From Chaetoderma sp. LZ-2023a (taxonomy: Eukaryota > Mollusca > Caudofoveata > Chaetodermatida > Chaetodermatidae), in assembly GCA_034401795.1 (NCBI GenBank), contig CM067372.1, forward strand, positions 35,962,351 to 36,026,350: a DNA stretch of 64,000 nucleotides, read 5' to 3'. Below the pieces are notes generated by a model that saw nothing but the letters and a program-made list of their open reading frames with translations, was not told where the DNA came from and made no database searches. A program made the translations under genes and the position numbers. Of this stretch, positions 1 through 11,075 are shown piece after piece (the stretch's first letter is position 1; each line of letters opens with the position of its first letter).

Positions 1-470
1 AGTTTCATTAAAATATCTGAAGCAGTTCTGTATGATATACTGTTTATGAGGAAATTGACAAAAATGTTGAGTTTTTGCATTAAAAAGCCCATTTTCACCC
101 AACATATTGAACGTATCAAAGTGAAAAGGCACATCTAGCTATCATAAAGAAGCCATGTGTCAAGTTTCATTAAATTATTTTAAGCGGTTTTGAATGATAT
201 GGTGTTTACGAGGAAATTGACCAAAATCATGAGTTTTTGCACTAAAATGTCAATTTTCACCAAAATATTGAACCTATAAAGGTGAATTATTCAAAAGGCA
301 CACATGCGCATCATAAATGAGGTATACACCAAGTTTCATTAAAATATCTGAAGCGGTTCTGTATGATATGCTGCTTAAGAGATATTGTAGACGGACAGAC
401 ATACACACTGATTACTATAGCGTTTCTGCACCTTCCGGTGTGGGGGGGGGCCCTAATTATCAGGGGAGGT
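1..470. repeat. Core-repeat array (about 161-170 bp units) with tail, pearl-like
   Basis: The phrase AGTTTCATTAAA recurs at 1, 162 and 332, so the unit is about 161-170 bp. Units share GAAATTGACAAAAA, GAGTTTTTGCA and TTTTCACC. The third unit is cut short and followed by a tail (GACGGACAGACATACACACT, GATTACTATAGC) and a G-run near 440. Bivalve pearl elements are known for 1-3 tandem cores of about 160 bp plus an ACGG-type microsatellite tail, and this layout fits. The family assignment is inference; the tandem structure is seen directly. The left end lies outside the window. Confidence 0.6.
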
Positions 471-1490
471 TACTCTGGTGAACATGGATGTATTTCTCTG
501 TAATACAATCCCAAGAGAGTTTATATCCACTTACCCAATTTGAATGGAATCCACGTGGGCTTCTAAAATTATGCTCCAGAAACAGGTTTTTGACGAGTTT
601 TATGTTATACAATACATTTTTTATGGGCGATAACGCTGGCGAATATAAACAGATTCAGCCAGACAACAATCCTGTGTGTGGTCAGGTACCACGGTATCCA
701 CTCACAACACTTGATGTGATTCCACCAGAGCATTTTATAAATTTATGCTCTTGAAGGGCAGTAAGTATGAATGGATTCTGTAGTTACGCAATATCAAGTG
801 AGGTTGTCTTATAGCAAAATTACTATGTTTGAAGCAAATACATGTAAGCTTTCTAGTTATATTCCAAAAAACAATCTCTATAGATGAACAAATCAATGGA
901 AGCTAATTCTTATGTACCACATCCCCGATGTCAGGTGACAAAACTAATCTTAATATAACCAGAGCTCCACAAACAGTGATGATGCCTCAAGAAGAGTGCA
1001 ATCAAAACTACACAAATTCTGTGTTTAGTCATGGTTTGCAGTTATATAGCTCAGCTAATCCATACTGGTAGCTGGTGGCATTAGCCGATTTTGGATCACT
1101 GTTGATTATGATAGATCTTTTGCAGATGTAAACTTAGAGAGTTATGTTTCAAAATGGCTGCAAATTTCTGGCAGGCATAGTGAATTTCAGATCATCATAA
1201 ATTTCAGGTAGAGTCTTTCCACAGAACGAAATCTAGGTTTCCTCAGAACGAAATCTAGGTATCTATGAAATTTCAAACTTAAACCTGATAAATAACAGCA
1301 GAGTTATTATCCACTCTTATTTTCAATATGGCTACCAATGTCTGGTGGCCATATTGGATTTTAGACACATCGTCAACAAATGGTGAGTGGTGTTATCATC
1401 ATGGAACCAATTTTTATGATGGCTGGTGATGGCTTTCAATCAAATACGATTATGAACCCGTCTCAATTTTAATATGTCTCTTTCACTCAC
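471..1490. other. Intergenic, no supported gene
   Basis: An 88-codon open frame at 488-754 has no recognisable domain and no repeat support, so it is not called. A 17-bp direct duplication containing AGAACGAAATCTAGGT lies at about 1224-1258. A short hairpin at about 1323-1356 pairs CAATATGGCTACCA with TGGTGGCCATATTG. AT-rich sequence otherwise. Confidence 0.5.
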
Positions 1491-1850
1491 CTGAGAGGTA
1501 TCTATTAGAAAAGTGTGACTATTGTTCTTTTCACTCACCTGAGAAGTGTCCATTGGACAGGTGTGACTATTGTTCTTTTCACTCACCTGAGAAGTGTCCA
1601 TTGGACAGGTGTGACTATTGTTCTTTTCACTCACCTGAGAAGTGTCCATTGGACAGGTGTGACTATTGTTCTTTTCACTCACCTAGGACGTGTCTATTGG
1701 ACAGGTATGACTATTGGTTTTTTCACTCACCTAAGACGTGTCTATTGGACAGGTGTGACTAGTGTTCTTTCGACTCACCTGAGAAGTGACTATTGGACAG
1801 GTGTGACTATTGTTCTTTCAACTCACCTGAGACGTGTCTATGCTCGAGTC
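1490..1850. repeat. 48-bp minisatellite, about 7 units
   Basis: CACTCACCTGAGAAGTGTCC starts at 1532 and again at 1580, giving a 48-bp period. Units contain GGACAGGTGTGACTATTGTT and diverge after 1680. Because 48 is a multiple of three, long open frames run on both strands (16-residue repeats). They are by-products of the period and show no other coding evidence. Confidence 0.9.
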
Positions 1851-1874
1851 CTGTATGGTGACATAGCTCCCAGA

Positions 1875-1995
1875 ACTGCTGCTTTTCTCAATACTACTGC
1901 TCGTACTGCTGCTCCGCGAACTACCTCCTCCACTACTGCTGCTTGTGCTACTGCTGCTTATGATACTACTACTGCTGCTCCTTTTGCTACAATGT
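1875..1995. repeat. Imperfect (CTG/CTA)n trinucleotide tract
   Basis: Interrupted ACTGCTGCT / ACTACTGCT triplets run for about 120 bp directly after the 48-bp minisatellite. The tract gives serine-rich open frames on the minus strand, which I regard as spurious. Confidence 0.75.
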
Positions 1996-2089
1996 CTGTA
2001 TATGTTAGCCGGATTATGTCTATACACTCCATGACTAATATCAATGTTGCCTCCACTATCTTCAGCCATTTATATTAGCCCCTGTGGTG

Positions 2090-3070
2090 ATTGATGCGAA
2101 CAGGGCCTGATATACTGCAGTCCAATTTTCTTACCTGAAAAATTAAAAACAATTATAATTTAAATAAACTGCTCAATGTGCTATTCACACAAAAATGGTT
2201 GCAAACAAAATTGTTAAAATTTTATTCTTTTAGAGACATAAATTGTGTGCCTAGATGTAATGAAATGAAATAATTCTTAGCATAGGATGATTTCAGAATG
2301 CATAAATTAATTTAATTTTTTAAGTTGTGAAATTGAATCTAAGAGACACAAGGCCCTAAATTCAACTTCATAACTAAAAGAAATTATATTAATTTATACA
2401 GAATGAAATCATTATATGCTATTAGACTTATTTCATTTCATGACATTGAGGTAGACACTTTAAGCATCTAAAAGTTTACAAATTTAACAATTTTATTTTC
2501 AACCATTTTTGTATGAATAATAATATGTACCAGGACTTTAATAATGGCAAGACCATATGGTACATCGATTGCTGTTGAAATAACCTGAAATAATGTACCA
2601 TATATTGTATTATTGTATATAAGAATGTTATCAATGTGAACTAAGTAATGTACAATGAATTTTTTCGGAATTTTCTTTCTAAAACAGTAAATAGAAAGCA
2701 TACATTTTACACAACAATGTGATCAATGCCCTATTGCCTTGACTTAAACCAGGTGTCAATTTGCAAGATCATATATGCATACACGCTAAAAATTAAAACT
2801 TTCAGTGTCCATTAAACACCTTTGCATACACATCTGTAGAGGCATTGGCATACACAGTTTTTTGGTCACTTCATGTAGAGATAATAAACCGATACATGCA
2901 TCAAATACAAGGTAAGTAAATGTAAAATGAATCATGTGAGCTAGTAGAAAATGCTATATAAAGACACACATATGAACATTCATCTCGCTAATAAAACACC
3001 TGTAATTACTGACACGTACACAAATGCGCTAAGACACAAATATACGCTTCACGCAGCCCAGTTGTTCAAA
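2090..3070. other. AT-rich intergenic, nothing recognised
   Basis: Read on both strands. There is no domain-like frame, no tandem repeat and no clear palindrome apart from short AT tracts. Confidence 0.5.
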
Positions 3071-3073
3071 ATT

Positions 3074-3484
3074 AATGGACCTTTCCAGTTTTAGCTTTGC
3101 CCCCGCCCATCTCTAGCTAAGCTCCACCCACACCTCGCTCATGTTGGGATCGATCGATCTCTGAACTTCCTGACTATCAATTTCCAGAAAACTGTTCAGG
3201 TAAGCTGTTAAATTTTTTTAACTAATTTGACTGGGTGCTGTTGCTGCCTATGACAGCAACAGCGCCCAGTTAAATTAGTTTCAAAATATTCAACAGCATG
3301 TTTATGAAATATTAGAGACATAGAATTCTTACAACATGTCAGACTTTTAAGAGCTAAAGACGGGCGTATATATATATATATATATAGAATCATTTATGAC
3401 GTAATGATTACGACGTCATCAATCACACCACTTAGCTGATTATCATGTCATATGACATCAGACGATACTCTGGAAAGGTGAATT
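3074..3484. mobile_element. MITE family A, full copy
   Basis: It starts AATGGACCTTTCCAG and ends CTGGAAAGGTGAATT, an imperfect terminal inverted repeat. Order of parts: a GC-richer arm with TAGCTAAGCTCCACCCACAC and GGATCGATCGATC; palindrome C at about 3206-3297 with the stem GCTGTTGCTGCC / GACAGCAACAGCGCC; a (TA) tract at 3367-3387; then an arm with GACGTCATCA and TATGACATCA before the right end. Similar copies lie at 20.6, 27.0 and 33.2 kb. No protein is encoded, so mobilisation would need another element's transposase. Confidence 0.85.
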
Positions 3485-3597
3485 GACCGACAGACTGAAT
3501 ATACTAATTGTGAACCTCAACTAAAATTCACAGATGTACCCTAGGATCTACACTTTAACCCTGGAAACACCACTCTCACCATATCTATACAAGTATA

Positions 3598-3680
3598 TGG
3601 TTGAATATTTTGAAACTAATTTGACTGGCATCTGTTGCTGCCGATCCCAGCCAAATTAATTTCAAAATGTTCAACGGAGT
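3598..3680. mobile_element. Palindrome C, stand-alone copy
   Basis: TTGAATATTTTGAAACTAAT on the left pairs with TTAATTTCAAAATGTTCAAC on the right around TGACTGGCATCTGTTGCTGCC. Outside it, CTTTAACCC (about 3557) and AGGGTTAA (about 3719) may be the ends of the longer C element. Confidence 0.75.
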
Positions 3681-3719
3681 ATTTCTAGCATCAAAACGAA
3701 TTTGTAACTTTTGGCGCAT

Positions 3720-4425
3720 AAGGGTTAAAATTAATTTCTTACATAAGATGGAAAAAGAGCATCCCGGGCAGACCTAAACAGTGAATAGGTTAGATTTCAT
3801 TTTTATGAACCCAAAAGCAGCTAACATTTTGCTACAAGAGAATGTATTGTTGCGCTCCCTGATATAACGATTGCAAAATATCATGTCCAGTCTATTGCTC
3901 GTCACACGATACAACTACGCAGCTGACCATAACAGCATCGATCCAGATCAGATACGATGAACGCATCCCGAGTACTGAGTACGAGAACATTGTGAATCTA
4001 AGCTGGATCCTTAGTTCTTATAAATACAGTGTGTGAAATTAACCTGTTCTAATCCGCTAACAAGCCTGTATGAACAAACATTGATTAAGTATGTGTCAAT
4101 GAGGGAGCTAGCACGCCAAATCAACACACGAATGAAACAAAGATCTAGTAACGTGACATAGCTCACTAGAAAACTTCAACAATTATTGAGTGGGCAACTA
4201 ATGGGCAAAAAGCCCTTCATATAATGAAGAAATTCATTAATTTCTTGTTTATTTGTGTATTTTTTCAGTGATTGCATCACAAGCCTGAATCCACATACTA
4301 CATTCGCATGAATTATCATATTCAACCAGACTTTCAATAGTATTTATATATATATTCTTGTCAAATTAAAAAATATAACAGCTTACTCACTGGATGACAT
4401 ATCTAAATTAAAAAGACACATTCCT
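3720..4425. other. Intergenic, nothing recognised
   Basis: Read on both strands; no gene-like frame, tandem repeat or MITE signature was found. Confidence 0.45.
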
Positions 4426-4430
4426 ATGCA

Positions 4431-4665
4431 CTTTAACCATGAAATTTGTTCAAGAAAATTTCAATTTTCTCATAGAAAGTGTCCATTTGCAGACCAAGAG
4501 AAGACTATTTTTGAAAATTTACCACTGGAATGACTGGTTCGGTTATCAAACCAGTTATTCCAGTGGTAAATTCTCAAAAATAGTCTTCTCTTACTCTGTA
4601 GATGTGTACATTTTCCATGACAATATCTAAACTTTCTTGAACAAATTTGAGGGTTAAAGGGTTAA
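4431..4665. mobile_element. MITE family B copy
   Basis: Ends CTTTAACC and GGGTTAAAGGGTTAA. The central hairpin is ACCACTGGAATGACTGGTTC / AACCAGTTATTCCAGTGGT, flanked by GCAGACCAAGAGAAGACTAT and its inverted counterpart ATAGTCTTCTCTTACTCTG. Its right half is near-identical to 30.89-30.97 kb. Confidence 0.85.
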
Positions 4666-4682
4666 GAAAAGCTGTTATATCA

Positions 4683-4934
4683 TTAACCCTTTATCCCTCA
4701 AGCCGGCAAAAACAGCTTCTGCTTTGGTATTTTAAAACAGCCATTTGCAGGCATATAAAAGTCTAGTTTTGAAAATTCACATATGAAATGACTGGCTTGA
4801 TAAATGAGCTCGTCCTCACAGTTGTGAAGCCAGTCATTCCAGTGGTAATTTCTAAAAAATAGTCTTCTCTTGGTCTGCAAAAGGACATGTCTCAAGAAGC
4901 CATTTTTGGCTGATATGAGGGTTTAAGGGTTAAC
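4683..4934. mobile_element. MITE family B copy (divergent centre)
   Basis: Begins TTAACCCTTTATCCCTCAAG and ends GGGTTTAAGGGTTAA. The centre pairs GACTGGCTTGATAAATGAG with GAAGCCAGTCATTCCAGTGG, with an insertion between the arms. Its left half recurs almost unchanged at 30990-31125. Confidence 0.8.
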
Positions 4935-5086
4935 CTTTAAATTTTCTCTAGAAAATTGTAAATTTTCACATAGAAATTTCCATTTGCAGACCAGGAGATT
5001 ATTATTCTAACTTATCGAGCCAATTATTCCCACGGTAAATTTTCAAAAATAGTCTCTTGATCTGCAAATGGACATTTGTCTATCCC
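4930..5086. mobile_element. MITE family B copy (internally deleted)
   Basis: TTAACCTTTAAATTTTCTC leads into CCATTTGCAGACCAGGAGA, a shortened hairpin (TATCGAGCCAATTATTCC) and CTCTTGATCTGCAAATGGAC. The right terminus is missing. Confidence 0.7.
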
Positions 5087-5142
5087 ACTAAAAGAACAAC
5101 ATAGATATGATAAATCTTTTACAATGTAATAAATAGACTAAT

Positions 5143-5232
5143 CAATATTTTGAAACCAATTTGACTTAAAGTTGAAGCTGTCTATAATACAGCAAGATCT
5201 TTCAGTCAAATGAGTTTCAAAATACAGAAAAA
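5143..5232. mobile_element. Palindrome C variant
   Basis: CAATATTTTGAAACCAATTTGACT pairs imperfectly with AGTCAAATGAGTTTCAAAAT around GCTGTCTATAATACAGC. Confidence 0.65.
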
Positions 5233-5239
5233 TTTACCT

Positions 5240-5815
5240 GTAAGATTGAAATTAAAATTGATCATATGCTGATATTTGCTGCATGAACGTGGGAAGGATC
5301 GTGATATGTGTTTATCCTTATGAAGTTTGAAGTATGAGATCCTTATACAATTCTAACTGAGACGACAAGTTCATGTATAATTGGATGATTATGTAAGTAC
5401 AGGACATTCGATTAATGGGTAATATATTGCCAAACAGGAAGGAAAAACTTACAAAAAGCAATTAAAACAAGAACAGTAATGTGTGATATTATGTCCCAGT
5501 GTATCTAATACATGTAAAGCTCTAGTTAGGCTTACACAATTTTTGTCTTGAAGCATCATGATCGATTTTGTAAAAAAATCAAGATTTTCAATTAAATTGT
5601 ACGTCTAAATTCCCCAAACTATAAACCGGGGTAACGTGACAAGTCGCGAAAACTGGGACATGGAATTTCTAACTAAATATATACTTGGTATTTCATGACA
5701 GACTCATGATCTGCAGCCAAAGAATGAAAATTATATGGCGATTCGACGGAGTAACTAGCTGGTTTTCTCAAATCGAAAAAACATGCAAGCCTAGCTCTAA
5801 TCATAATCAGTAATA
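5240..5815. other. Intergenic, nothing recognised
   Basis: AT-rich; no frame, repeat or palindrome I can support. Confidence 0.45.
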
Positions 5816-5819
5816 ATCG

Positions 5820-6164
5820 AGCCAGCCACAGTGATAAATCTCACCAAATACTCTTAAATTCTCTTGGCCTACAAATAGACATTTCTCAAGACAGCTGCTG
5901 ATGCCATTTATTGGCTGACTTGGCAGGTAAAGTGTTAACCCTTTAATGGTCAAGCCGGCCAAAACCGGCCCCTCTATAGGTCTTGAGGAATGTCCATTTG
6001 CAGGGCCAAGAGAACAAATTTGAAATTTTACCACTGGAATGGCTGGATCCATAACTGAGCCAGTCATTCCAGTGGTATATTTTCAAAAATTTAATTTCTT
6101 GTTCTGCAAATGGACATTCAATAAGCAGATAATTTAATTTTCTGAGGAAATTTGACCATTAAAG
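5820..6164. mobile_element. Two adjoining MITE family B copies (right half, then full)
   Basis: 5820-5934 has right-half features (CTCTTGGCCTACAAATAGAC, CATTTCTCAAGACAGCTGCTG). From 5935 a fuller copy starts TTAACCCTTTAATGGTCAAG, with hairpin ACCACTGGAATGGCTGG / GAGCCAGTCATTCCAGTGGT, and ends TTTGACCATTAAAG. Confidence 0.75.
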
Positions 6165-6221
6165 TCTTCTCATGAGTTATACTTGGGAGATGCAATGGGT
6201 TGAAACCTCATGTTCATAATA

Positions 6222-6419
6222 TTAACCCTTCAATGATCAAATTTGGTCACGAAAAAACTATTTTTGAAAATGAACCCCTGGAATGGCTGGCTCGATTATC
6301 ATGCCAGTCATTTCAGTGGTAAGTTTTCAAAAATAGTTTTTGCTAAACCTGCAAATGGACACTCCTTGAGACAACTGCTGAGGCCAGCTGTGGCCTGATT
6401 TGTCATGAAAGAGTTAAAA
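6222..6419. mobile_element. MITE family B copy
   Basis: TTAACCCTTCAATGATCAAA on the left; hairpin CCTGGAATGGCTGGCTCG / CATGCCAGTCATTTCAGTGG; right side AACCTGCAAATGGACACTCC and GAAAGAGTTAAA. Confidence 0.75.
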
Positions 6420-6469
6420 TAGCTACAATTGCATTGCTATTAATCTTGGAGAGACTCGGTATCCATGAC

Positions 6470-7215
6470 AACCAGACCCTGTCCAGTGTCTGACCGTCTG
6501 TCAATCTGACCAAGCATCAATGCTAGCATCTGGCAGTATGTCAATCTGACAACGCATCAATGCCAGCATCTAACAGTCTGTCAATCTGACCAAGCATCAA
6601 TGCTAGCATCTGACAGTCTGTCACTCTGAGCAAGCATCAATGGTAGCATCTGACAGTCTGTCAATTTGACCAAGCATCAATGCTAGCATCTGACGGTCTG
6701 TCTATCTGAGCAAGCAACCATGTTAGCATCTGTCAATCTGACCAAGCATCAATGCTAGCATCTGACAGTCTGTCAATCTGACCACGCATAAATGGTAGCA
6801 TCTGAGAGTCTATCAATCTGACCAAGCATCAATGGTGGCGTCTGACAGTCTGTCAATCTGACCAAGCATCAATGCTAGCATCTGACAGTCTGTCAATCTG
6901 AACAAGCATCAATGCCAGCATCTGACAGTCTGTTAATCTGACCAAGCATCAATAGTAGCATCTGACAGTCTGTCAATCTGACCAAGCATCAATGGTAGCA
7001 TCTAACAGTCTGTCAATCTGACCAAGCATCAATGGTAGCATCTGACAGTCTGTTAATCTGACCAATCATCAATGGTAGCATCTGACAGTCTGTCAATCTG
7101 ACCAAGCCTCAATGTTAGCATCTGCAAGTCTGTCAATCTGCCCAAGCATCAATGCTAGCATCTGACAGCCTGTCAATCTGAACAAGCATCAATGCTAGCA
7201 TCTGACAGTCAGGAG
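6470..7215. repeat. 40-bp minisatellite, about 18 units
   Basis: The unit TCTGACAGTCTGTCAATCTG plus ACCAAGCATCAATGCTAGCA repeats at an almost strict 40-bp spacing, with point variation (GGTAGCA, AACAAGC). One unit near 6720 is shortened by loss of GACAGTCTG. No unique spacers, so it is not a CRISPR array. Confidence 0.95.
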
Positions 7216-7870
7216 GACTGAAAAGGGACTCATGAGACTTGAAGAAACTTTTTCCAATACTTGGGGACTGAAAAGGACTCCTAACTCTGGTAAATTTCTA
7301 ATAATATTTGGGGACAGAAAATGGACTTCTCTGACTCATTTGCATATATTCTAGTTAAAATAGCTCTTAGACGAGTTGACCTCATGACCTGCTGAATTGG
7401 CGGTAAATTTAAAAGTCTTTGTCTTAGTATATATGTATTATGATCTATGTATACTGAATTGAATACTTTGAAAGCACTGACACCTACATGTAGCACTAGT
7501 ACCCTTTTCAGTCCTCATTTGTATAATTGGAAGGGGGCTGAAAAGGGACGCCCTAAGGAGTCCCTTTTTAGTACCCATTTGCATAATCGGAACAGGGACT
7601 GAAAAGGGACTTCATATGCAGGGTTTGATTACTAAACTGATTGAAAAGAGGCGGAGTCCTTCTCAGTCCTCATTTGCATAATTTGAATACAGTACTTAAA
7701 AGGTCCCTTTTCAGCCCTCTTTTGCATAATTGGAACATGGGCTCAAGGCACTCCATACGGAGGTTGCAATACTAAACTGATGACTGAAAAGGAAATCCTT
7801 TTTTTAGGTCCGGGGCTGAAAAGGGACTCTTTTTGGAGTCCTTGGGGGGACATAAAAGTGAGTGATTTTT
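7216..7870. repeat. Degenerate repeats with GGACTGAAAAGGGACTC and ATTTGCAT
   Basis: GGACTGAAAAGGGACT-like phrases recur at about 7213, 7265, 7595 and 7815. Inverted forms (AGTCCCTTTTTAGTACC, TCCCTTTTCAGCCCTC) occur at about 7560 and 7705. Between them CATTTGCATAATTGGAA-like phrases occur at about 7335, 7510, 7571, 7675 and 7725. The unit is roughly 100-150 bp and irregular. Family unknown. Confidence 0.7.
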
Positions 7871-8036
7871 GGCACGGGATACAGTTGACAAAGTTTGATC
7901 ATCACTGATTTTCAGCATAAGTGTTCGGAGTCAATTTTCAGGGTTTAACAACATAAATGGGCTGACAGAGTGACTCTTGGGCTTAATAGTTTTGAAAGAT
8001 TTGACAGAATATTTCTTACATTGCAAACACTGTTTA

Positions 8037-8240
8037 ACTGTCTGCCTGCTGAATTTCTGCAGACTACATTTCCATGGCATTTAACGCTGAACCCGCTTAA
8101 TATTTTCACAAAAATTTGACTAAAATTTGTTGGTGGCTAAGTCACCAACAACTTTCAGTCAAATTGTTTTCAAAATATTCGGTGGGTCCAGAATTATTGT
8201 CCATTGAAATTATTGTCTGGTGCCTTGCAGCAGCGAGACA
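8037..8240. mobile_element. Palindromic element E (C-related), copy 1
   Basis: The stem TTGTTGGTGGCTAAG / TCACCAACAACTTTC is flanked by AAAAATTTGACT and CAAATTGTTTTCAAAATATTC. The outer sequence (CTGTCTGCCTGCTGAATTTC, CCAGAATTATTGTCCATTG) matches 32220-32395, so the two are copies of one element. Confidence 0.75.
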
Positions 8241-8497
8241 TTTAATAACAGAGCAAAGGTTTCATGTCAAAATAAGTTTTCAAATATTCAATAACATAGA
8301 TGTCCTTAATTAAGAGTCTGGGAGCGTAAAATTGAAAGTATTGAGAAACAGATAGAGAATTATACCGCCAATGGACTGGTAGTGTCAAGTAGCAAAATGT
8401 GACCCTGAAAAATCTATAGACATCGATTAGTGACTGTTTGTTAGATATTGGGTATTATTTTACTTCAAACACATCTTGAGCATCGTCATATCACTCG

Positions 8498-8680
8498 TTA
8501 ACCATTTAACCCATATACACACATCACAAATCTATATGAGGTATGGAATGTTCTCTTGAAAAATCTTGAAACTAATTTGATTGGAGGTAGCGTAACAGCT
8601 TCCAGTTACATTAATTTCCAATTTTCAACAACAACCTTATTGGGGTGTTGCCTTGAATTTTATTCACTGGAATTTTAACA
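8498..8680. mobile_element. C-type element with TTAACC ends, degenerate
   Basis: TTAACCATTTAACCC at the left, then CTTGAAACTAATTTGATTGG / CCAGTTACATTAATTTCC as the hairpin, then TTTCAACAACAACC. The right end is unclear. Confidence 0.55.
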
Positions 8681-8689
8681 GCTGAGGAG

Positions 8690-9190
8690 TTGGTAAAATA
8701 TTTAAAATAAACATTGACACATAGCCTTTCTTGGCATATGAGTAAATAAATTGCTCCACACGAGTTATACGATGCTCTTTCCGCTATCTATTCCAATTTG
8801 TCCCAATTCAAACACTGCGGTCAATGTGATTTGTGCAACAGCTATTTACATACATATACAAAAAACTCACATTCTGGTGTGATTCAACGTCAAACGTGTC
8901 ACTCATGAGATAAACCCATCAAACAGCATATGTGCTACCTGACTACAGTTGAGGTGAGGACAAGTTTGATCAAACAGACTGCCTGCAGTAACAATTGATA
9001 CAGGTAATCTCTGCTGACCAGTGAGAAAACTGTGCTTCGATTGAGTGATTTAACAGATCCTATCATGCAAATGAACAGCAGAATTCCAGGTCTGCTGACA
9101 AGGAATTGTTCAGCACAATATAATATACTGTCTATTCACACCTACTTACCTAGTTACACCATACCTGTTAATTCATTATTCGCACTCACT
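8690..9190. other. Intergenic, nothing recognised
   Basis: No supported frame or repeat on either strand. A 69-codon frame at 9032-9241 runs into the neighbouring MITE and is rejected. Confidence 0.4.
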
Positions 9191-9195
9191 CTGTC

Positions 9196-9478
9196 AATGG
9201 ACCTTTCCAGATTTTGCTATGCCGTGCCCATATCTAGCTAAGCTCCGCCCCTACTTTGCTGTGTTGGGATTGATCGATCCCCGAATGCTTTAACTATCAA
9301 TTTCCTGAAAACTCTACAGGTAATCTGTTGAATATTTTGTAACTAATTTGACTGGATGCTGTTGCTGCCATTTAGTAAAGACATACACTTCAAATATGCA
9401 TTCATGACGTACTTATCTATGTCATACATGATGTCATTCATTATGATGTCATTCTACACGTCGCATAAGAGTGATTAA
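9196..9478. mobile_element. MITE family A, internally deleted
   Basis: Left end AATGGACCTTTCCAG, then the AGCTAAGCTCCGCCCC arm, TTGGGATTGATCGATCCC, and the left half of palindrome C (CTGTTGAATATTTTGTAACT to GCTGTTGCTGCC). The right half of the palindrome is lost: the sequence jumps to TTTAGTAAAGAC and the ATGACGTACTTATC / GATGTCATTC arm. No clear right terminus. Confidence 0.75.
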
Positions 9479-9479
9479 G

Positions 9480-9850
9480 AACATCAATATTTTGCTTATT
9501 GAATGTCCATTTGCACGACAACCAGTGATTATTTTTGGAAAATTTAAATCATTATTGAAGTAAATGTTCTAAAATATAGTCTTCTCTTGGCCTGAAAATA
9601 GACATCTCTTAACCCATTTAAACACTCATATCAGCCAAAAACATCTTCTGCAGTGGTCTTGGGATATGTCCATTTGCAGACCAAGAGAAGACTATTTTTG
9701 AAAATTTACCACTGGACTGACTGGCTCGATAACCGAGCTAGTCATTCCAGTGGTAAATTTTCAAAAATACTCTTCGCTTGATCTGCAAATGAATATTTTC
9801 TATGACAAAATTTTAATTTTCTTGAATAAATTTGAGGGTTAAAGGGTTAA
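9480..9850. mobile_element. MITE family B, partial plus full copy
   Basis: 9490-9608 is a degraded half (GAATGTCCATTTGCACGAC, TCTTCTCTTGGCCTGAAAATA). 9609-9850 is nearly complete: TTAACCCATTTAAACACTCA, GCAGACCAAGAGAAGACTAT, hairpin CTGACTGGCTCGATAACCGA / GAGCTAGTCATTCCAGTGG, and GAGGGTTAAAGGGTTAA. Confidence 0.8.
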
Positions 9851-9854
9851 TAAA

Positions 9855-10010
9855 ACCACTGTAGTAACCATCTTTGTCTGTCTTCACCATTTTTAATGAG
9901 CAGCTGGAGGCAGCAGTAGCTTCCAGTCAAATAAATGTCAAAATATTTAACAGTTTTCTTGTATGGTTGTCTTGAAAATGAGATAAATACGGAAGTCATC
10001 GGTGAGTGTT
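9855..10010. mobile_element. Half of a C-type element
   Basis: GCAGCAGTAGCTTCCAGTC, AATAAATGTCAAAATATTTAAC and CAGTTTTCTTGTATGGTTG match the right half of the fuller copy at 21724-21931. The left half is replaced. Confidence 0.55.
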
Positions 10011-10229
10011 AATAGCAACAAGACAATAAATCACATGGATGCTAACTAATAGCTTAATTAGGCTTATAAATTAAGTCACACTGGTATGTATACAAGTCAT
10101 ATAAAAAATTATCACCTTGTAAAAACAATTATCTTAACAAAATTAACTTGACTGATCGGTCGATGACGCGTCATCACAAATCCCCACGTTCATCACTTTG
10201 AACTTTTAACACCACACCCCTACAACCCA

Positions 10230-11075
10230 CCCCCGTGGAGGAACCACAGGTAAATGTCCTTTTGCACTCCACAATCACATGGGTAACTCACATAACGAAT
10301 TTGGTTGAATTTCATCCAACAGTGTCAGAGGAGTTGCATTACAATCAATTTCATGACCTTTTGATCTAATCCCCCAAACCCCTGGGGGTGGGGCCAAATG
10401 TAAATGTGCTCATCCACTCCACATTGATATCAGTAACTCACATTCTAAATTTGGTTGTAGTCCGTCAAACATTTTCAGAGGAGTTGCATTACAATTAATT
10501 TCTTAACTTTTGCCCCCCCCCCCCCCCCATCCCCCACCCAAAGGGGGTGGGGCCAAATATATAAATGTGCTCATCCACTCCACATTGACATGGGTAACTC
10601 ACATACCAAATTTTGTTGTATTCTGTCCAATGGTTTCAGAGGAGCTGCTTTACAATCATTTTCTTTACCTTTTGACCCCAATCCCTCACCCACCCACCCA
10701 CCCTAGGGGCGCAGCCAAATATAAACATGCTACTGTACTCCACATTGATATGGGTAACTCACATACTGAATTTGGTTGAATTCTGTTCAACAGTTTTAGA
10801 GGAGATGCGTTAAAATCAATTTCTGCAGGTTAAAATTTGACCTTTTGACCTGTACCCTGCCCTCCGGGGTGGAGCCAAATGTAAATGGACTCTTGCACTC
10901 TGCAATCATATGGGTAACTCACATATCAAATTTGGTTGAGTTCCGTTTAACAGTTTCAGAGGTGTTGCATTACAAGTGATTTGACCTTTGCCCTTGCCCC
11001 CCCCCCCCCACCAGGATAGCATGATGGATGGATGGACAGAGATGATTACAATATCCCAGCTGCTTTTTGAAAATG
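10230..11075. repeat. Core-repeat array (about 160 bp, 5 units) with tail, pearl-like
   Basis: GTAACTCACAT recurs at about 10283, 10433, 10593, 10753 and 10913. Each unit carries CCACTCCACATTGATATG, AATTTGGTTGAATTC, TTTCAGAGGAGTTGCATTAC and a C-run followed by GGGGTGGGGCCAAAT. The array ends with GGATGGATGGACAGAGATGA and TTACAATATCCCAGCTGC, a tail resembling that of the 1-470 array. Family membership is inferred from layout. Confidence 0.75.

Noticed and set aside
488-754. 88-codon open frame on the plus strand
   Set aside because: No recognisable motif, no neighbouring exon signals, and within the range expected by chance in this sequence.
1440-2078. Open frames of 80-187 codons on both strands
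   Set aside because: They follow the 48-bp minisatellite and the triplet tract, and frames on both strands stay open for the same arithmetic reason.
6470-7215. CRISPR array
   Set aside because: The 40-bp units are contiguous with no unique spacers, and the window is clearly eukaryotic.
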